Shown piece by piece: positions 35,017 to 43,314 of a stretch of DNA of 64,000 nt; positions within the stretch are counted from its first letter, which is position 1, and each line of letters starts with the position of its first letter. This DNA is from Tepidiforma sp. (lineage in GTDB: Bacteria; Chloroflexota; Dehalococcoidia; Tepidiformales; Tepidiformaceae), in contig NZ_BPIG01000004.1 in the NCBI RefSeq assembly GCF_026003995.1, positions 248,001 through 312,000 of the forward strand. Reading direction: 5' to 3'. The position numbers were made by a program, and so were the translations under genes. The notes beneath the pieces were generated by a model, which saw only the letters and a list, made by a program, of their open reading frames with translations, was not told where the DNA came from and did not search any database.

Positions 35017-36032
35017 CCTTCCTCTGGCCGTGGATGCTGCTGGGGCTGGCGGCCGTGCCGCTGCTGGCCGGCCTCTATGCGCTGGCGCAGCGGCGGCGCC
35101 CGAAGTACGCGGCGCGGTTCACGAACCTCGACCTGCTGGCGAACGTGGTGGAGGCGAGCCCGAACTGGCGGCGGCACCTGCCGCCGGCGCTCTACCTGCT
35201 CGCGATTGCCGCGGTCGTCTTCACCCTCGCGCGGCCGCAGCTGGTGACGAAGACGCCGCGGCAGGAGGGGACGGTCGTGCTCGTGACGGACGTCTCGGGC
35301 TCGATGAACGCGACCGACGTGGCGCCGACGCGGATGGCGGCGGCGCAGGAGGCGGCGCACACGCTGGTGGACCGGCTGCCGAAGGACTTCCGCATCAGCC
35401 TCATCAGCTTTTCGAGCGGGGTGAACGTGCTCGTGCCGCCGACGACGGAGAAGGAGCAGGTGCACGCCGCGATCGACCGGCTGACGCCGCTCGGCGGCAC
35501 GGCGATGGGCGACGCGCTGGCGACGGCGGTGGACGTGGTCCGGGCGGCGCTGGAGCAGCAGCCTGCCGGGACGAACGCGGACGGCACGCCCGCGACGCCG
35601 GCGCCAATCCGGGGCGAAGGCGAAGCGGCCCCGGCGGTCATCGTGCTGCTCTCGGACGGGGCGCAAACGGTGGGGACGTACCAGCCGCTGGACGCGGCGC
35701 AGCTCGCTGCCGACACGGGCATCCCGGTCTACGCGATTGCGCTCGGCACGCCGGACGGCGTCGCGGTGGTGACCGACCCGCAGGGCCGGCAGCGGACGGT
35801 GCGGGTGCCGCCGGACTTCGAAACGCTGCAGGCGATCGCCGAGGTCACCGGCGGCCGGGCGTTCGAGGCGCCGGGCGCGAGCCAGCTCGAGAGCATCTAC
35901 CGCGACCTCGGCGACCGCATCGGTTACGTCGAGGAGCGGACCGAGGTGAGCTGGGCGGCGGCCGGGCTGGCGGGGATGCTGGTGCTCGCCGGCGGCGCGC
36001 TGGGGCTGCTCTGGTTCAACCGGTTCCCGTAA
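35013..36032 (+). CDS. VWA domain membrane protein (BatA-like)
   Basis: The protein has 339 residues. Two N-terminal transmembrane helices (LLGLAAVPLLAGLYAL and ALYLLAIAAVVFTLA) precede a VWA domain whose metal-ion site begins TDVSGSMNATD (DxSxS). A final helix lies at the C-terminus. It is the third gene of the moxR-DUF58-VWA operon, joined by an ATGA overlap and preceded by AAAGGA. Its likely role is envelope stress or assembly of a protein complex at the membrane. BatB/C/D homologues do not follow. Confidence 0.88.
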   Translation: MTFLWPWMLLGLAAVPLLAGLYALAQRRRPKYAARFTNLDLLANVVEASPNWRRHLPPALYLLAIAAVVFTLARPQLVTKTPRQEGTVVLVTDVSGSMNATDVAPTRMAAAQEAAHTLVDRLPKDFRISLISFSSGVNVLVPPTTEKEQVHAAIDRLTPLGGTAMGDALATAVDVVRAALEQQPAGTNADGTPATPAPIRGEGEAAPAVIVLLSDGAQTVGTYQPLDAAQLAADTGIPVYAIALGTPDGVAVVTDPQGRQRTVRVPPDFETLQAIAEVTGGRAFEAPGASQLESIYRDLGDRIGYVEERTEVSWAAAGLAGMLVLAGGALGLLWFNRFP

Positions 36033-36062
36033 TCCTGACCATTCGTTCAGGATGGAACGAGA

Positions 36063-36091
36063 TTGCATCGGGGGCAGCGATTCGGTAGGGT
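36063..36091 (+). promoter_or_regulatory. Promoter of a probable leaderless hydrolase mRNA
   Basis: TTGCAT (36063-36068), a 17-base spacer and TAGGGT (36086-36091) end six bases before ATG 36098, so transcription should begin at or next to the start codon. No Shine-Dalgarno is present. Confidence 0.55.
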
Positions 36092-36097
36092 TCCGCC

Positions 36098-36901
36098 ATG
36101 CCGTTCGCGGTATGCAACGGGGTGCGGCTGTACTACGAGGTGCACGGTTCGGGCGAGCCGCTGCTGCTCGTGATGGGACAGGGGAGCGACCACCACGGCT
36201 GGGACCCGGTGCTCGGGGACTTCGCCAGCCGGTTCCAGGTCATCGTCTACGACCACCGGGGGACCGGGCAGAGCGACAAGCCGGGCGAGCCGCCCTACAC
36301 CACGCGGATGTTCGCGGCCGATGCGGTTGGGCTGCTCGACCACCTGGGCATCGAGCGGGCGCACATCTACGGCATCTCGATGGGCGGCCGCATCTGCCAG
36401 TGGATCGCCATCGACTACCCGGAACGGGTGGGCGCGGTCGTGCTCGGGTGCACGACACCGGGGGATGCGCACGGGGTGACGCGGCCGCCGGAGGTCGATG
36501 CGAAGATGCGCACGCGCCCGGCGGACCCGGAGGAGGCGGCCCGGTTCCTCGCGGAAGAGATGGTGAGCCCGGGCTGGCTGGCGGCACACCCTGAGTACCT
36601 GGCCGTTTTGCGCGAACGGGCGAGGAATCCCATCCCGGCGTATGCCCAGCGGTTGCATTACGAAGCAAGCCAGGGGCACGATGCATGGGAGAGGCTGACG
36701 GAGATCCGCGCACCGGTGCTGGTGATTCACGGGACGGAGGACCGGATCAATCCGACCGCGAACGCCGCACTGCTGGCCGGGCGGATCCCGGGGGCGGAGC
36801 TGTACCTGGTCGAAGGAGGGCGGCACGGGTACTTCATCGAGTTTCGCGAGGAAGCGGGCGCGGCGGTGATGGGGTTCCTGGAGCGTCACACCACAAGGTA
36901 G
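36098..36901 (+). CDS. Alpha/beta hydrolase
   Basis: The protein has 267 residues with the canonical fold. The oxyanion region follows LLLVMGQGSDHHGWDP, the nucleophile elbow is YGISMGGR (GxSxG), the acid is probably the Asp in VIHGTEDRINPT, and the histidine lies in EGGRHGYF near the C-terminus. The substrate is unknown. It is close to the 3-oxoadipate enol-lactonase/esterase group. The ATG has only a promoter in front of it and no ribosome binding site. The stop TAG is part of the next gene's -10 box. Confidence 0.88.
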   Translation: MPFAVCNGVRLYYEVHGSGEPLLLVMGQGSDHHGWDPVLGDFASRFQVIVYDHRGTGQSDKPGEPPYTTRMFAADAVGLLDHLGIERAHIYGISMGGRICQWIAIDYPERVGAVVLGCTTPGDAHGVTRPPEVDAKMRTRPADPEEAARFLAEEMVSPGWLAAHPEYLAVLRERARNPIPAYAQRLHYEASQGHDAWERLTEIRAPVLVIHGTEDRINPTANAALLAGRIPGAELYLVEGGRHGYFIEFREEAGAAVMGFLERHTTR

Positions 36902-36904
36902 GGT
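36899..36904 (+). promoter_or_regulatory. -10 box of a probable leaderless transcript (TAGGGT)
   Basis: TAGGGT begins with the stop codon of the hydrolase gene and ends six bases before ATG 36911. No ribosome binding site is present. Confidence 0.45.
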
Positions 36905-36910
36905 GCGGGC

Positions 36911-37675
36911 ATGCATTTGCAACGGAAGATCATGGGGTTTTCACGGGACGTTGGGCGGCGTCTCGACCGGGCGCTGGGAGAGAACCTGATCGGGCTCTAT
37001 CTCCACGGCTCGGCGACGATGGGGGCGTTCCAGTACCAGCGGTCGGATTTCGACATGCTGGCAGTGGTGGAGGAGCCGCTGACGAAGGACCAGCAGCGTC
37101 AGATCGCTGAGCTGCTGATGGACCCGGAGATGCCGTGTCCAGGCTCCGGGCTCGAGCTGAGCATCGTGACGGACGCGTCGCTGGACGTCGAAAGCCACTC
37201 GCCGCCGTTCGAGCTGCACCTCTGTACGGTGCCGGAGGCGCGGACCTTCGTCGACGGGCACGGGCACCCGGGCGACCCGGACCTGCTGCTCCACTACGCG
37301 GTGGCGCGGGAGAAAGGGCGGGCGATCATCGGCCCCGAGCCGGAGGAGATGTTCCCGATCATCCCGCGGAGCTGGGTGCTCGAGGCGATGGCCGATGAGC
37401 TGGGCTGGGCGGTGGCAAACGCCACGCCGGGGTACGCCGTGCTGAACGCGGTGCGGGCGCTGCGGTACGCCTACACGGGCGAGCTAGTGAGCAAGCAGGA
37501 AGGCGCGTACTGGTTCTTCCGGCAGCGGAAGAACATGATGCCGGTGCGGCTGGCGCTGAAGCAGCACCTCGGCCGCTCGGCGACGGGCCCGAGCCAGGAG
37601 CACGCCGAGCGGTTCGTCGGCTGGGTGCTCGACGAGATCAACCGGGTTCGGATGGACCTGGACGAGGACGAGTAG
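36911..37675 (+). CDS. Nucleotidyltransferase-domain protein (AadA/DUF4111-like)
   Basis: The protein has 254 residues. LYLHGSATMGAFQYQRSDFDML matches the GS-x(n)-DxD motif of polymerase beta-type nucleotidyltransferases. A helical C-terminal domain with NAVRALRYAYTGELVSKQEGAYW is as in aminoglycoside adenylyltransferases of the ANT(3'') type. It could modify an antibiotic or act on another small molecule. Resistance is not demonstrated. The start lies six bases after a TAGGGT box. Confidence 0.8.
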   Translation: MHLQRKIMGFSRDVGRRLDRALGENLIGLYLHGSATMGAFQYQRSDFDMLAVVEEPLTKDQQRQIAELLMDPEMPCPGSGLELSIVTDASLDVESHSPPFELHLCTVPEARTFVDGHGHPGDPDLLLHYAVAREKGRAIIGPEPEEMFPIIPRSWVLEAMADELGWAVANATPGYAVLNAVRALRYAYTGELVSKQEGAYWFFRQRKNMMPVRLALKQHLGRSATGPSQEHAERFVGWVLDEINRVRMDLDEDE

Positions 37676-37685
37676 GCCGGCTGCC

Positions 37686-38174
37686 GTGGACGGCTGGAGC
37701 GTCCGGCCGGCGGCTGCAGCAGACGCGCGCGTGCTCGCGCGGCTGCGGTGGGCGTTCCGGGCCGAGATTGGCCAGGCGTCGGAGGACGAGGCGGGATTCC
37801 TCGAGCGGGCGGCGGCCTGGATGGCGGCGCGCCTCGAGGAAGGCGGCCGCTGGCGGGCGTGGCTGGCCGAAGACGACGGCGGCGAGGCGATCGGCTGCGC
37901 GTGGCTGCAGCTCATCGAAAAGGTGCCGAACCCGGGGCCAGAGGAGGAGCTGCACGGCTACGTGACGAGCATGTTCGTCGCGCCGGCGCAGCGGGGGCAG
38001 GGCATCGGCGCGGCCCTGCTGGGGGCGGCGCTGGAGGCCTGCCGAGCGGCGAAGGTGGATTCGGTGGTCCTGTGGCCGACCTCGGGGAGCCGCGACCTCT
38101 ACGCGCGGCACGGGTTTGCCGCGCCGGACGACGTGCTCGAGCTGCGCATCGGGAGCGGCCGGGACCTGCCATAG
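37686..38174 (+). CDS. GNAT family N-acetyltransferase
   Basis: The protein has 162 residues. VTSMFVAPAQRGQGIGAALL contains the acetyl-CoA pyrophosphate-binding RGQGIG loop, and DLYARHGF is the usual C-terminal strand-helix of GNAT enzymes. The substrate is unknown. The GTG start is ten bases after the nucleotidyltransferase stop, so the two are probably co-transcribed. It lacks a clear ribosome binding site. Confidence 0.82.
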   Translation: MDGWSVRPAAAADARVLARLRWAFRAEIGQASEDEAGFLERAAAWMAARLEEGGRWRAWLAEDDGGEAIGCAWLQLIEKVPNPGPEEELHGYVTSMFVAPAQRGQGIGAALLGAALEACRAAKVDSVVLWPTSGSRDLYARHGFAAPDDVLELRIGSGRDLP

Positions 38175-38184
38175 GCGGCGGAGC

Positions 38185-38775
38185 TCATTCGCGCGGGGGC
38201 GAACTGAGGCTGCCGTCGGGCGGAGGCGGCAACGGCGGGGGATAGGGGAGGCCGCCGGGCGCGACGGTCGGGGTCGGCGTGGGTGTCGGTGCGGGCGCCT
38301 CGGTCGGCGCTGGCGCGGGGGGCGGTGCCGGCGATGGAGCGGGAGACGGCGCTGGTGAAGGGGTCAGCGTCGGCGTGGGCGTCAGCGCTGGCGGTGAGGC
38401 AGGCGGCGGCTCGGCTGGCGCGCCGGCGGACGCGGGCGGCCGGAACGGCGGGGCAGCGGGGCGGGCGGGCGTCGGCGTCGCGCGGGGGAGTCCCCGGACC
38501 TGGTCGAGGGTGAGACGGATGGTCGGGGTGGGCGTCGGCGTGCCGGCTGGCGGGGTGACGGAGCCGTGGGGCGCGGGCGTCGGCGTGCGAGCGGCATGTG
38601 CGGCTTCGGGGGTGGCGTGGCCGTCGCCCGCGTGGTCATCAGCGGCGTGGTCGCTGGCTTCCGGCGTCGGCGTTTCGGCGGCGGGCGGGGCAGCCGCGCC
38701 GCCCATGGTCGACTGGTAGGCGAGCGCGCCGGCAGCGAGCAGCGCCCCGAGGAAGACGAGGTTTCCTTTGTCCAC
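38185..38775 (-). CDS. Membrane-anchored Thr/Pro-repeat protein
   Basis: The protein has 196 residues. A short hydrophobic N-terminus (LVFLGALLAAGALAYQS) resembles a signal anchor and is followed by a low-complexity region of TPTP, PSPAP and PPAPAP repeats with an acidic/His patch (DHAADDHAGDGHA). No folded domain is apparent. GTG 38775 is supported by GGAGG eight bases upstream. It runs in the same direction as the ribosomal cluster but beyond its terminator. A spacer or surface-stalk role is a guess. Confidence 0.6.
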   Translation of the reverse strand: MDKGNLVFLGALLAAGALAYQSTMGGAAAPPAAETPTPEASDHAADDHAGDGHATPEAAHAARTPTPAPHGSVTPPAGTPTPTPTIRLTLDQVRGLPRATPTPARPAAPPFRPPASAGAPAEPPPASPPALTPTPTLTPSPAPSPAPSPAPPPAPAPTEAPAPTPTPTPTVAPGGLPYPPPLPPPPDGSLSSPPRE

Positions 38776-38875
38776 GCGATGCCTCCCCAGGGTGGCGATC
38801 GGCGCGAACCGGGGCAGCGCGGAGCGGGAGGCCGGGAACCCGCGGGTGACGGGATGGTGACCGGGCGCGGAAACG

Positions 38876-38903
38876 CCGGGAGGCCCGCGACGGGGCCTCC
38901 CGG
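38876..38903 (-). terminator. Hairpin ending the ribosomal protein cluster
   Basis: CCGGGAGGCCC and GGGCCTCCCGG form an 11-bp perfect stem with a GCGACG loop, about 30 bases after rpsI. A short TTT follows on the minus strand. It is the likely end of the 22-kb translation cluster. Confidence 0.65.
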
Positions 38904-38933
38904 GGGCAGTGCAGACGTGAGAAGCGGCGAGGG

Positions 38934-39332
38934 CTAGCGCTTCGTGAACTGCGGCGCCTTGCGGGCCCGCTTGAGGCCGGGCTTCTTCCGCTCTTTCATG
39001 CGGGCGTCGCGGGTGAGCAGGTTTTCGGGCCGCTTGAGGAGCGGCTTGAGCGAGGGGTCGGACGCGACGAGGGCGCGGGCGATGCCCATCTGGATGGCGC
39101 CGGCCCAGCCGCTGATGCCGCCGCCGGCGCATTTGATGGTGGCGGAGAAGCGGCCTTCGCGGCCGAGCCGCTTGAGGGGCTCGAGGATCTCGACGCGGTG
39201 GGTTTCGCGGGCGAAGACCTCTTCCATCGGCTTGCCGTTGACGATGATGGCGCCGGGGCCGGGGATGAGGCGGACACGCGCGACGGCGGTCTTGCGGCGG
39301 CCAGTGCCGTAGTAGTACTGCTGCTCGGCCAT
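38934..39332 (-). CDS. rpsI: 30S ribosomal protein S9
   Basis: The protein has 132 residues, the normal length. YYGTGRRKTAVARVRL at the start and the C-terminal QFTKR, whose basic tail reaches the P-site tRNA, are diagnostic. The gene lies six bases after rplM, the usual L13-S9 pair, and is the last gene of the cluster. Confidence 0.97.
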   Translation of the reverse strand: MAEQQYYYGTGRRKTAVARVRLIPGPGAIIVNGKPMEEVFARETHRVEILEPLKRLGREGRFSATIKCAGGGISGWAGAIQMGIARALVASDPSLKPLLKRPENLLTRDARMKERKKPGLKRARKAPQFTKR

Positions 39333-39338
39333 GGGTGG

Positions 39339-40064
39339 TTACTCCTCGGTCTGCTCTGCGCGGGTGCGGCGGCGGCGGGCCGGCTTTTCGGCGGCCTCGG
39401 CCGGGGCATCGCCAGCGGTCGCTTCGGCCGCGGCCTGCGCCTGGGCGTCGGCTTCGGCGGCCGGGGCTTCGGCCTCCTGCTGGAGGACGCGGGCGCGGGC
39501 CCGGCGCGCCACTTCGGCGGCCGCGCTGGAGGGCGCGGCGGGCACGACGACCTCGGCGGCAGTCAGCGGGCGGAGGCCCTTCGGGCGGTACGGTTCGTTG
39601 GCGAGCGCTTCGAGCTGCGCCTTGCGGGCTTCCTGCGCGCGCTGGCTGGCGATGACCTGCGCCTGGTGCGGGTGCTCGGGGCCGCCGTACACCTTCAGGT
39701 GCTTGAGCATCTGCTTGCCGAGCGGGCCCTTCGGCAGCATGCCCCAGACGGCGCGCTCGATGACCTTTTCTGGGAAGCGCTGGAGCTGCTCGGAGAAGCT
39801 GCGCGCCTTGAGGCCGCCGGGGTAGCCGGAGTGGCGGTAGTAGACCATCTCCTGCGCCTTCTTGCCCGAGACGCGGATCTTCGAGGCGTTGACGACGATG
39901 ACGAAGTCGCCGTCATCGAGGTGGGGCTCGAAGGTGGGCTTGTGCTTGCCGCGGAGGAGGGTGGCGACGCGGGTCGCGACGCGGCCGAGGGGCTGGCCGG
40001 CGGCGTCGATGACGTGCCAGTCTTTATAAATTTGCGAAGCTTTGATGCGGACGGTGGTGTTCAT
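39339..40064 (-). CDS. rplM: 50S ribosomal protein L13 with long C-terminal extension
   Basis: The first ~150 residues are a normal L13 (WHVIDAAGQPLGRVAT, HLDDGDFVIVVNASKI, VWGMLPKGPLGKQML). About 90 further residues follow, rich in Ala, Glu and Arg (for instance AEADAQAQAAAEATAG) and ending in a basic RRRRTRAEQTEE. Total length is 241 against the usual ~145. The ATG overlaps the truA stop. The extension has no recognised domain and probably projects from the ribosome surface. Confidence 0.95.
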   Translation of the reverse strand: MNTTVRIKASQIYKDWHVIDAAGQPLGRVATRVATLLRGKHKPTFEPHLDDGDFVIVVNASKIRVSGKKAQEMVYYRHSGYPGGLKARSFSEQLQRFPEKVIERAVWGMLPKGPLGKQMLKHLKVYGGPEHPHQAQVIASQRAQEARKAQLEALANEPYRPKGLRPLTAAEVVVPAAPSSAAAEVARRARARVLQQEAEAPAAEADAQAQAAAEATAGDAPAEAAEKPARRRRTRAEQTEE

Positions 40065-40735
40065 GGCTGATATCCCTCGTCGTACCAGACGCGTTCGAGG
40101 CAGAGGCCGTGGGCGGGGGCGACGTGGATGAAGCTGCCCGGGCGTGCCTGGTGAAGCAGGCTGACGATTTCCTCCTCGGTTGCGGCGTGGCGCCCGACCC
40201 GGACGAGTGCGGCGGTGATGCGCCGGACCATCTGGGGCAGGAACGCGTCTGCCTCGATGTCGATGTACAGCCAATCGCCGGAGCGATTGACGGTAGTCTC
40301 GAAGACGGTGCGCACGGGTGAGCGCCCCGGTTCGAGTTTGCCGGCGAAGGCGCTGAAATCGCGCCTGCCGGCGAAGGCCCCGGCGAGGTGCTGCATGGCC
40401 GGCAGGTCGAGGCTGCCCTCGAGGTGCCAGGCGTAGCGGCGCGCGAGGGGGTCTCGCGCCTCGCCGTTGGCGATGGTGTAGCGGTAGCGGCGGCGGCGGG
40501 CCCAGCGGCGGGGATCGAACCCCGGCGGGACATCGCGCACTGCGCGCACTGCTACATCTTCGGGCAGGAGCGCGTTGAGCGCTCGCCCGATGGCGGCCGC
40601 TTCGAGCCGGGTCGCGGCGGTGAAGGCGGCCACCTGTCCCCGCGCATGGACGCCCGAATCGGTGCGCCCGGCGAGGTCGACGCGCGTTGGGGCTCCGAAG
40701 AGGCGCTCCGCGGCGCGTTCGAGTTCTTCCTGCAC
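40061..40735 (-). CDS. truA: tRNA pseudouridine synthase A, start codon uncertain
   Basis: TruA converts uridines 38-40 of tRNA anticodon stems to pseudouridine. The catalytic Asp is in AGRTDSGVHARGQ, and the C-terminal DAFLPQMVRRITAALV is typical. The only ATG/GTG/TTG in frame is GTG 40735, giving 224 residues. Yet the conserved N-terminal strand is encoded upstream in the same frame back to about 40805 (FAATVSYDGTDFVGSQVQPN), so the real protein is longer. That stretch contains no ordinary start codon and touches the rplQ stop. An AGGAGGAG is seen just before an ACG (40831-40829 area). The gene therefore uses a non-standard start or carries an indel. Confidence 0.88.
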   Translation of the reverse strand: MQEELERAAERLFGAPTRVDLAGRTDSGVHARGQVAAFTAATRLEAAAIGRALNALLPEDVAVRAVRDVPPGFDPRRWARRRRYRYTIANGEARDPLARRYAWHLEGSLDLPAMQHLAGAFAGRRDFSAFAGKLEPGRSPVRTVFETTVNRSGDWLYIDIEADAFLPQMVRRITAALVRVGRHAATEEEIVSLLHQARPGSFIHVAPAHGLCLERVWYDEGYQP

Positions 40736-40823
40736 GGTCCGGCCGTTGGGCTGGACCTGGGAGCCGACGAAGTCGGTCCCGTCGTAGCTGACCGTCGCCG
40801 CAAAGCGCTTGGCGGCGGCGGCG

Positions 40824-41441
40824 TCAGTCGTTCTTCTCCTCCTCTGCGGGGGCTTCGGCGGCCGGGGCTTCGGCTTCAGCGGGAGCTTCGGCCTGTGCTT
40901 CGGGCTCGGCAGCCTGCGCTTCTTCGGCCTCAGCTTCGGCTTCGGCGGCGGCTTCCGCCTCGGCGGCGCGGCTGGCCTCGATCTCGGCGGCGGCAGCAGC
41001 CGCGGCGGCTGCGCCCGGGGTGGGGGCGCGGCGCTGGGACGGCGGGGCGGTCACGCGCTGGGGGCGGGGCATGGCCACCGCGCCGGCGATGTCGACGAGT
41101 TCGATGGTCGCCATGCGCGCGCCGTCGCCCTTGCGCGGCTCGAGCGCGGTGATGCGGAGGTAGCCGCCGGGCCGGTCTTTCATGCGCGGGCCGATGTCGT
41201 CGAAGACCTTCTTGACGACCTTCGGGTCGTAGAGGAAGCGGAGGGCCTGGCGCCGGGCGTGGAGGTCGCCGCGGCGGCCGAGGGTGATGATCCGCTCGGC
41301 CATGGGGCGGATCTCCTTCGCCTTGGCCTCGGTAGTGGTGATCTTCTCGTACCGGAGGAGGTCGGTGACCAGGTTCCGGTAGAGGGCCATCCGGTGGCTG
41401 GTTTCGCGGCCGAGGTGGCGGCCGGCTACGCGGTGTCGCAT
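40824..41441 (-). CDS. rplQ: 50S ribosomal protein L17 with Ala/Glu-rich tail
   Basis: Residues 1-117 are a normal L17 ([40 protein letters not shown]). About 88 residues follow, dominated by Ala and Glu ([20 protein letters not shown]) and ending EEEKND. Total is 205 against the usual ~120. It sits four bases after rpoA, its normal neighbour. Confidence 0.95.
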   Translation of the reverse strand: MRHRVAGRHLGRETSHRMALYRNLVTDLLRYEKITTTEAKAKEIRPMAERIITLGRRGDLHARRQALRFLYDPKVVKKVFDDIGPRMKDRPGGYLRITALEPRKGDGARMATIELVDIAGAVAMPRPQRVTAPPSQRRAPTPGAAAAAAAAAEIEASRAAEAEAAAEAEAEAEEAQAAEPEAQAEAPAEAEAPAAEAPAEEEKND

Positions 41442-41445
41442 GGGG

Positions 41446-42642
41446 CTACTCCTCGTCGTCGGCGCCGATGAGGTCCTCGGCGCTGCCGTCTTTGAGCAGC
41501 GCTTCTTTGAGGGCCTTGCCGAGGGCGCTCAGGTTTTCTTCGTCTTCTTCTTCGTCGTCCATGATGACGGCGCTGGTGCGGGCCGTGCGGGCGGCCGCGC
41601 TGCCGGGCCGGGCGGCGGTGCGGCCGCCGGGGCGGGCCGGCTGGTCCGCGACCGGGACGAGGCCGGGCTGATTCGGGTCGATGTAGCCGAGCTCGATGAG
41701 GCGCTCGCGCAGCTCGTCGTAGGACTTGCGGCCGAAGTTGCGCAGCCCGAGGAGCTCGTCCTCCGACTTTTCGAGGACCTGGCCGACCGTCATGAGGCCG
41801 GAGCGCTTGAGGCAGTTGTAGGCGCGGACGGAGAGCTGGAGGTCTTCGATCGGCGTGTTGTAGCGGTCGGGCGGCATGAGGAGGCCGCCGGTGGCGCCGC
41901 TGGCGAGGGAGGGGTGGTAGGCGTGGCCGAGCTCGGGCCGCGCGTGCTGGATGAACAGCGAGAACTGTTCGACGAGGATCTCGGCGCTGAAGCCGACGGC
42001 TTCGACGGGGTCGATGGTGCCGTCGGTCCAGACCTCGAGGATGAGGCGGTCGTAGTTGGTCGACTGGCCGACGCGGGTCTTTTCGACGCGGTAGCTGACC
42101 TTGCGGATGGGGGTGAAGATGGCGTCGACGGGGATGACGCCGATGGGCATGCCTTCGACGGAGCCGGCGGGCTGGTAGCCCTTGCCGAGCTCGGCGTGGA
42201 ACTCGGCGGTGAGCCGGCTGCCGGCGGTTTCGAGGCGTCCGAGGTAGAGGTCGGGGTTGACGAGTTCGAAATCGGCCGGGACCTGGAGGTCGGCGGCGGT
42301 GATGACGGCCGGGCCTTCGACGTCGAGGGAGATGGTGGCGGGCCGGTTGGAGATCGGCTTGAGGCGGACCTCCTTCACGTTGAGGAGAAATTCGGTGGTG
42401 TCCTCGGCCATGCCGGGGATGGTGGAGAACTCGTGCTGCACCTGGTCGATGCGCACGGAGGTGATGGCCGCTCCTTCGAGGGAGGAGAGGAGGACGCGGC
42501 GCAGGGCGTTGCCGAGGGTGATGCCGTAGCCGGCCTCGAGGGGTTCGGCGACGAGGCGGGCATAGGTCGCGGTCTGGTCTTCGACCGTGAGCCGGGGGTG
42601 GGCGGCTTCACCCGTGTGCCCGAGCAGCTCGAGAGATTCCAT
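41446..42642 (-). CDS. rpoA: RNA polymerase alpha subunit with acidic C-terminal extension
   Basis: The protein has 398 residues. The N-terminal dimerisation domain has [20 protein letters not shown], and the C-terminal DNA-binding domain (about 255-320) has [19 protein letters not shown] and [16 protein letters not shown]. Beyond the usual end, about 70 extra residues follow, including the acidic [14 protein letters not shown] and a final ADDEE. ATG 42642 (MESLELLG) is chosen over an in-frame TTG 15 bases upstream. The alpha C-terminal domain contacts UP elements and activators. The tail could modulate this. Confidence 0.96.
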   Translation of the reverse strand: MESLELLGHTGEAAHPRLTVEDQTATYARLVAEPLEAGYGITLGNALRRVLLSSLEGAAITSVRIDQVQHEFSTIPGMAEDTTEFLLNVKEVRLKPISNRPATISLDVEGPAVITAADLQVPADFELVNPDLYLGRLETAGSRLTAEFHAELGKGYQPAGSVEGMPIGVIPVDAIFTPIRKVSYRVEKTRVGQSTNYDRLILEVWTDGTIDPVEAVGFSAEILVEQFSLFIQHARPELGHAYHPSLASGATGGLLMPPDRYNTPIEDLQLSVRAYNCLKRSGLMTVGQVLEKSEDELLGLRNFGRKSYDELRERLIELGYIDPNQPGLVPVADQPARPGGRTAARPGSAAARTARTSAVIMDDEEEDEENLSALGKALKEALLKDGSAEDLIGADDEE

Positions 42643-42669
42643 GATGGGTGCCCTCAACCGTTGACGGGG

Positions 42670-43299
42670 TTAGCGCGAGTAGTACTCGATGATGACGTTT
42701 TCGTTGAACAGGTGGGTTTCGCCGGGGACGACGGCCGGCGGGGCCGTGACCTTGCCGGACATGTTCGCCAGGTCGAGGGTGAGCCACGATGGCGGGTTCT
42801 TGGACTTGATGGCGTCCTGGACGATTTTGTAGAACTCGCTGCGCTGGCCCCGGGGGGTGAAGGAGACGGTATCGCCTTCCTTGAGGTGGGCGGAGGGGAC
42901 ATCCATCTTGCGGCCGTTCACGGCGATGAGGCCGTGGCGGACGATCTGGCGGGCCTGGGCGCGGGAATCGGCGAAGCCGAGGCGGTAGACGATGTTGTCG
43001 AGCCGGGTTTCGAGGAGCCGGACGAGGTTTTCGCCGGAGACGCCGGGCCGCCGGATGGCCTCCTTGTAGTAGCGGACGAACTGCTTTTCGAGGACGCCAT
43101 AGGAGGCGCGGGCGCGCTGCTTTTCGCGCAGCTGGAGGCCGCGGTCGCTGATCTTGCGGCGGCGGGCCGGCCGGGGGCCCGGCGGGTTGGGCCGGCGCTC
43201 GAAGGCGCACTTGGGCGTGAAGCAGCGTTCGCCCTTGAGGAAGAGCTTTTCGCCGTGGCGGCGGCAGAGGCGGCAGACGGGGCCGGTGTAGCGTGCCAT
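42670..43299 (-). CDS. rpsD: 30S ribosomal protein S4 (zinc-binding form)
   Basis: The protein has 209 residues. The N-terminus has four cysteines (CRLC, then CFTPKC), so this is the zinc-containing C+ form. The S4 RNA-binding domain (RLDNIVYRLGFADSRAQARQIV) follows at about residues 98-160. In many bacteria S4 represses its own operon. Here it lies between S11 and rpoA, the usual place. Confidence 0.97.
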   Translation of the reverse strand: MARYTGPVCRLCRRHGEKLFLKGERCFTPKCAFERRPNPPGPRPARRRKISDRGLQLREKQRARASYGVLEKQFVRYYKEAIRRPGVSGENLVRLLETRLDNIVYRLGFADSRAQARQIVRHGLIAVNGRKMDVPSAHLKEGDTVSFTPRGQRSEFYKIVQDAIKSKNPPSWLTLDLANMSGKVTAPPAVVPGETHLFNENVIIEYYSR

Positions 43300-43314
43300 A
43301 GGGGTGATGCGCTC

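Noticed and set aside
36911..37675. Antibiotic resistance gene (aminoglycoside adenylyltransferase)
   Set aside because: The fold and motif agree, but the similarity is general and there is no mobile context. Calling it resistance would go beyond the sequence.
38279..38719. Gly/Val-rich plus-strand frame opposite the Thr/Pro-repeat protein
   Set aside because: Direct complement of the TP repeats, with no ribosome binding site. The minus-strand gene has a good one and a signal-anchor start.
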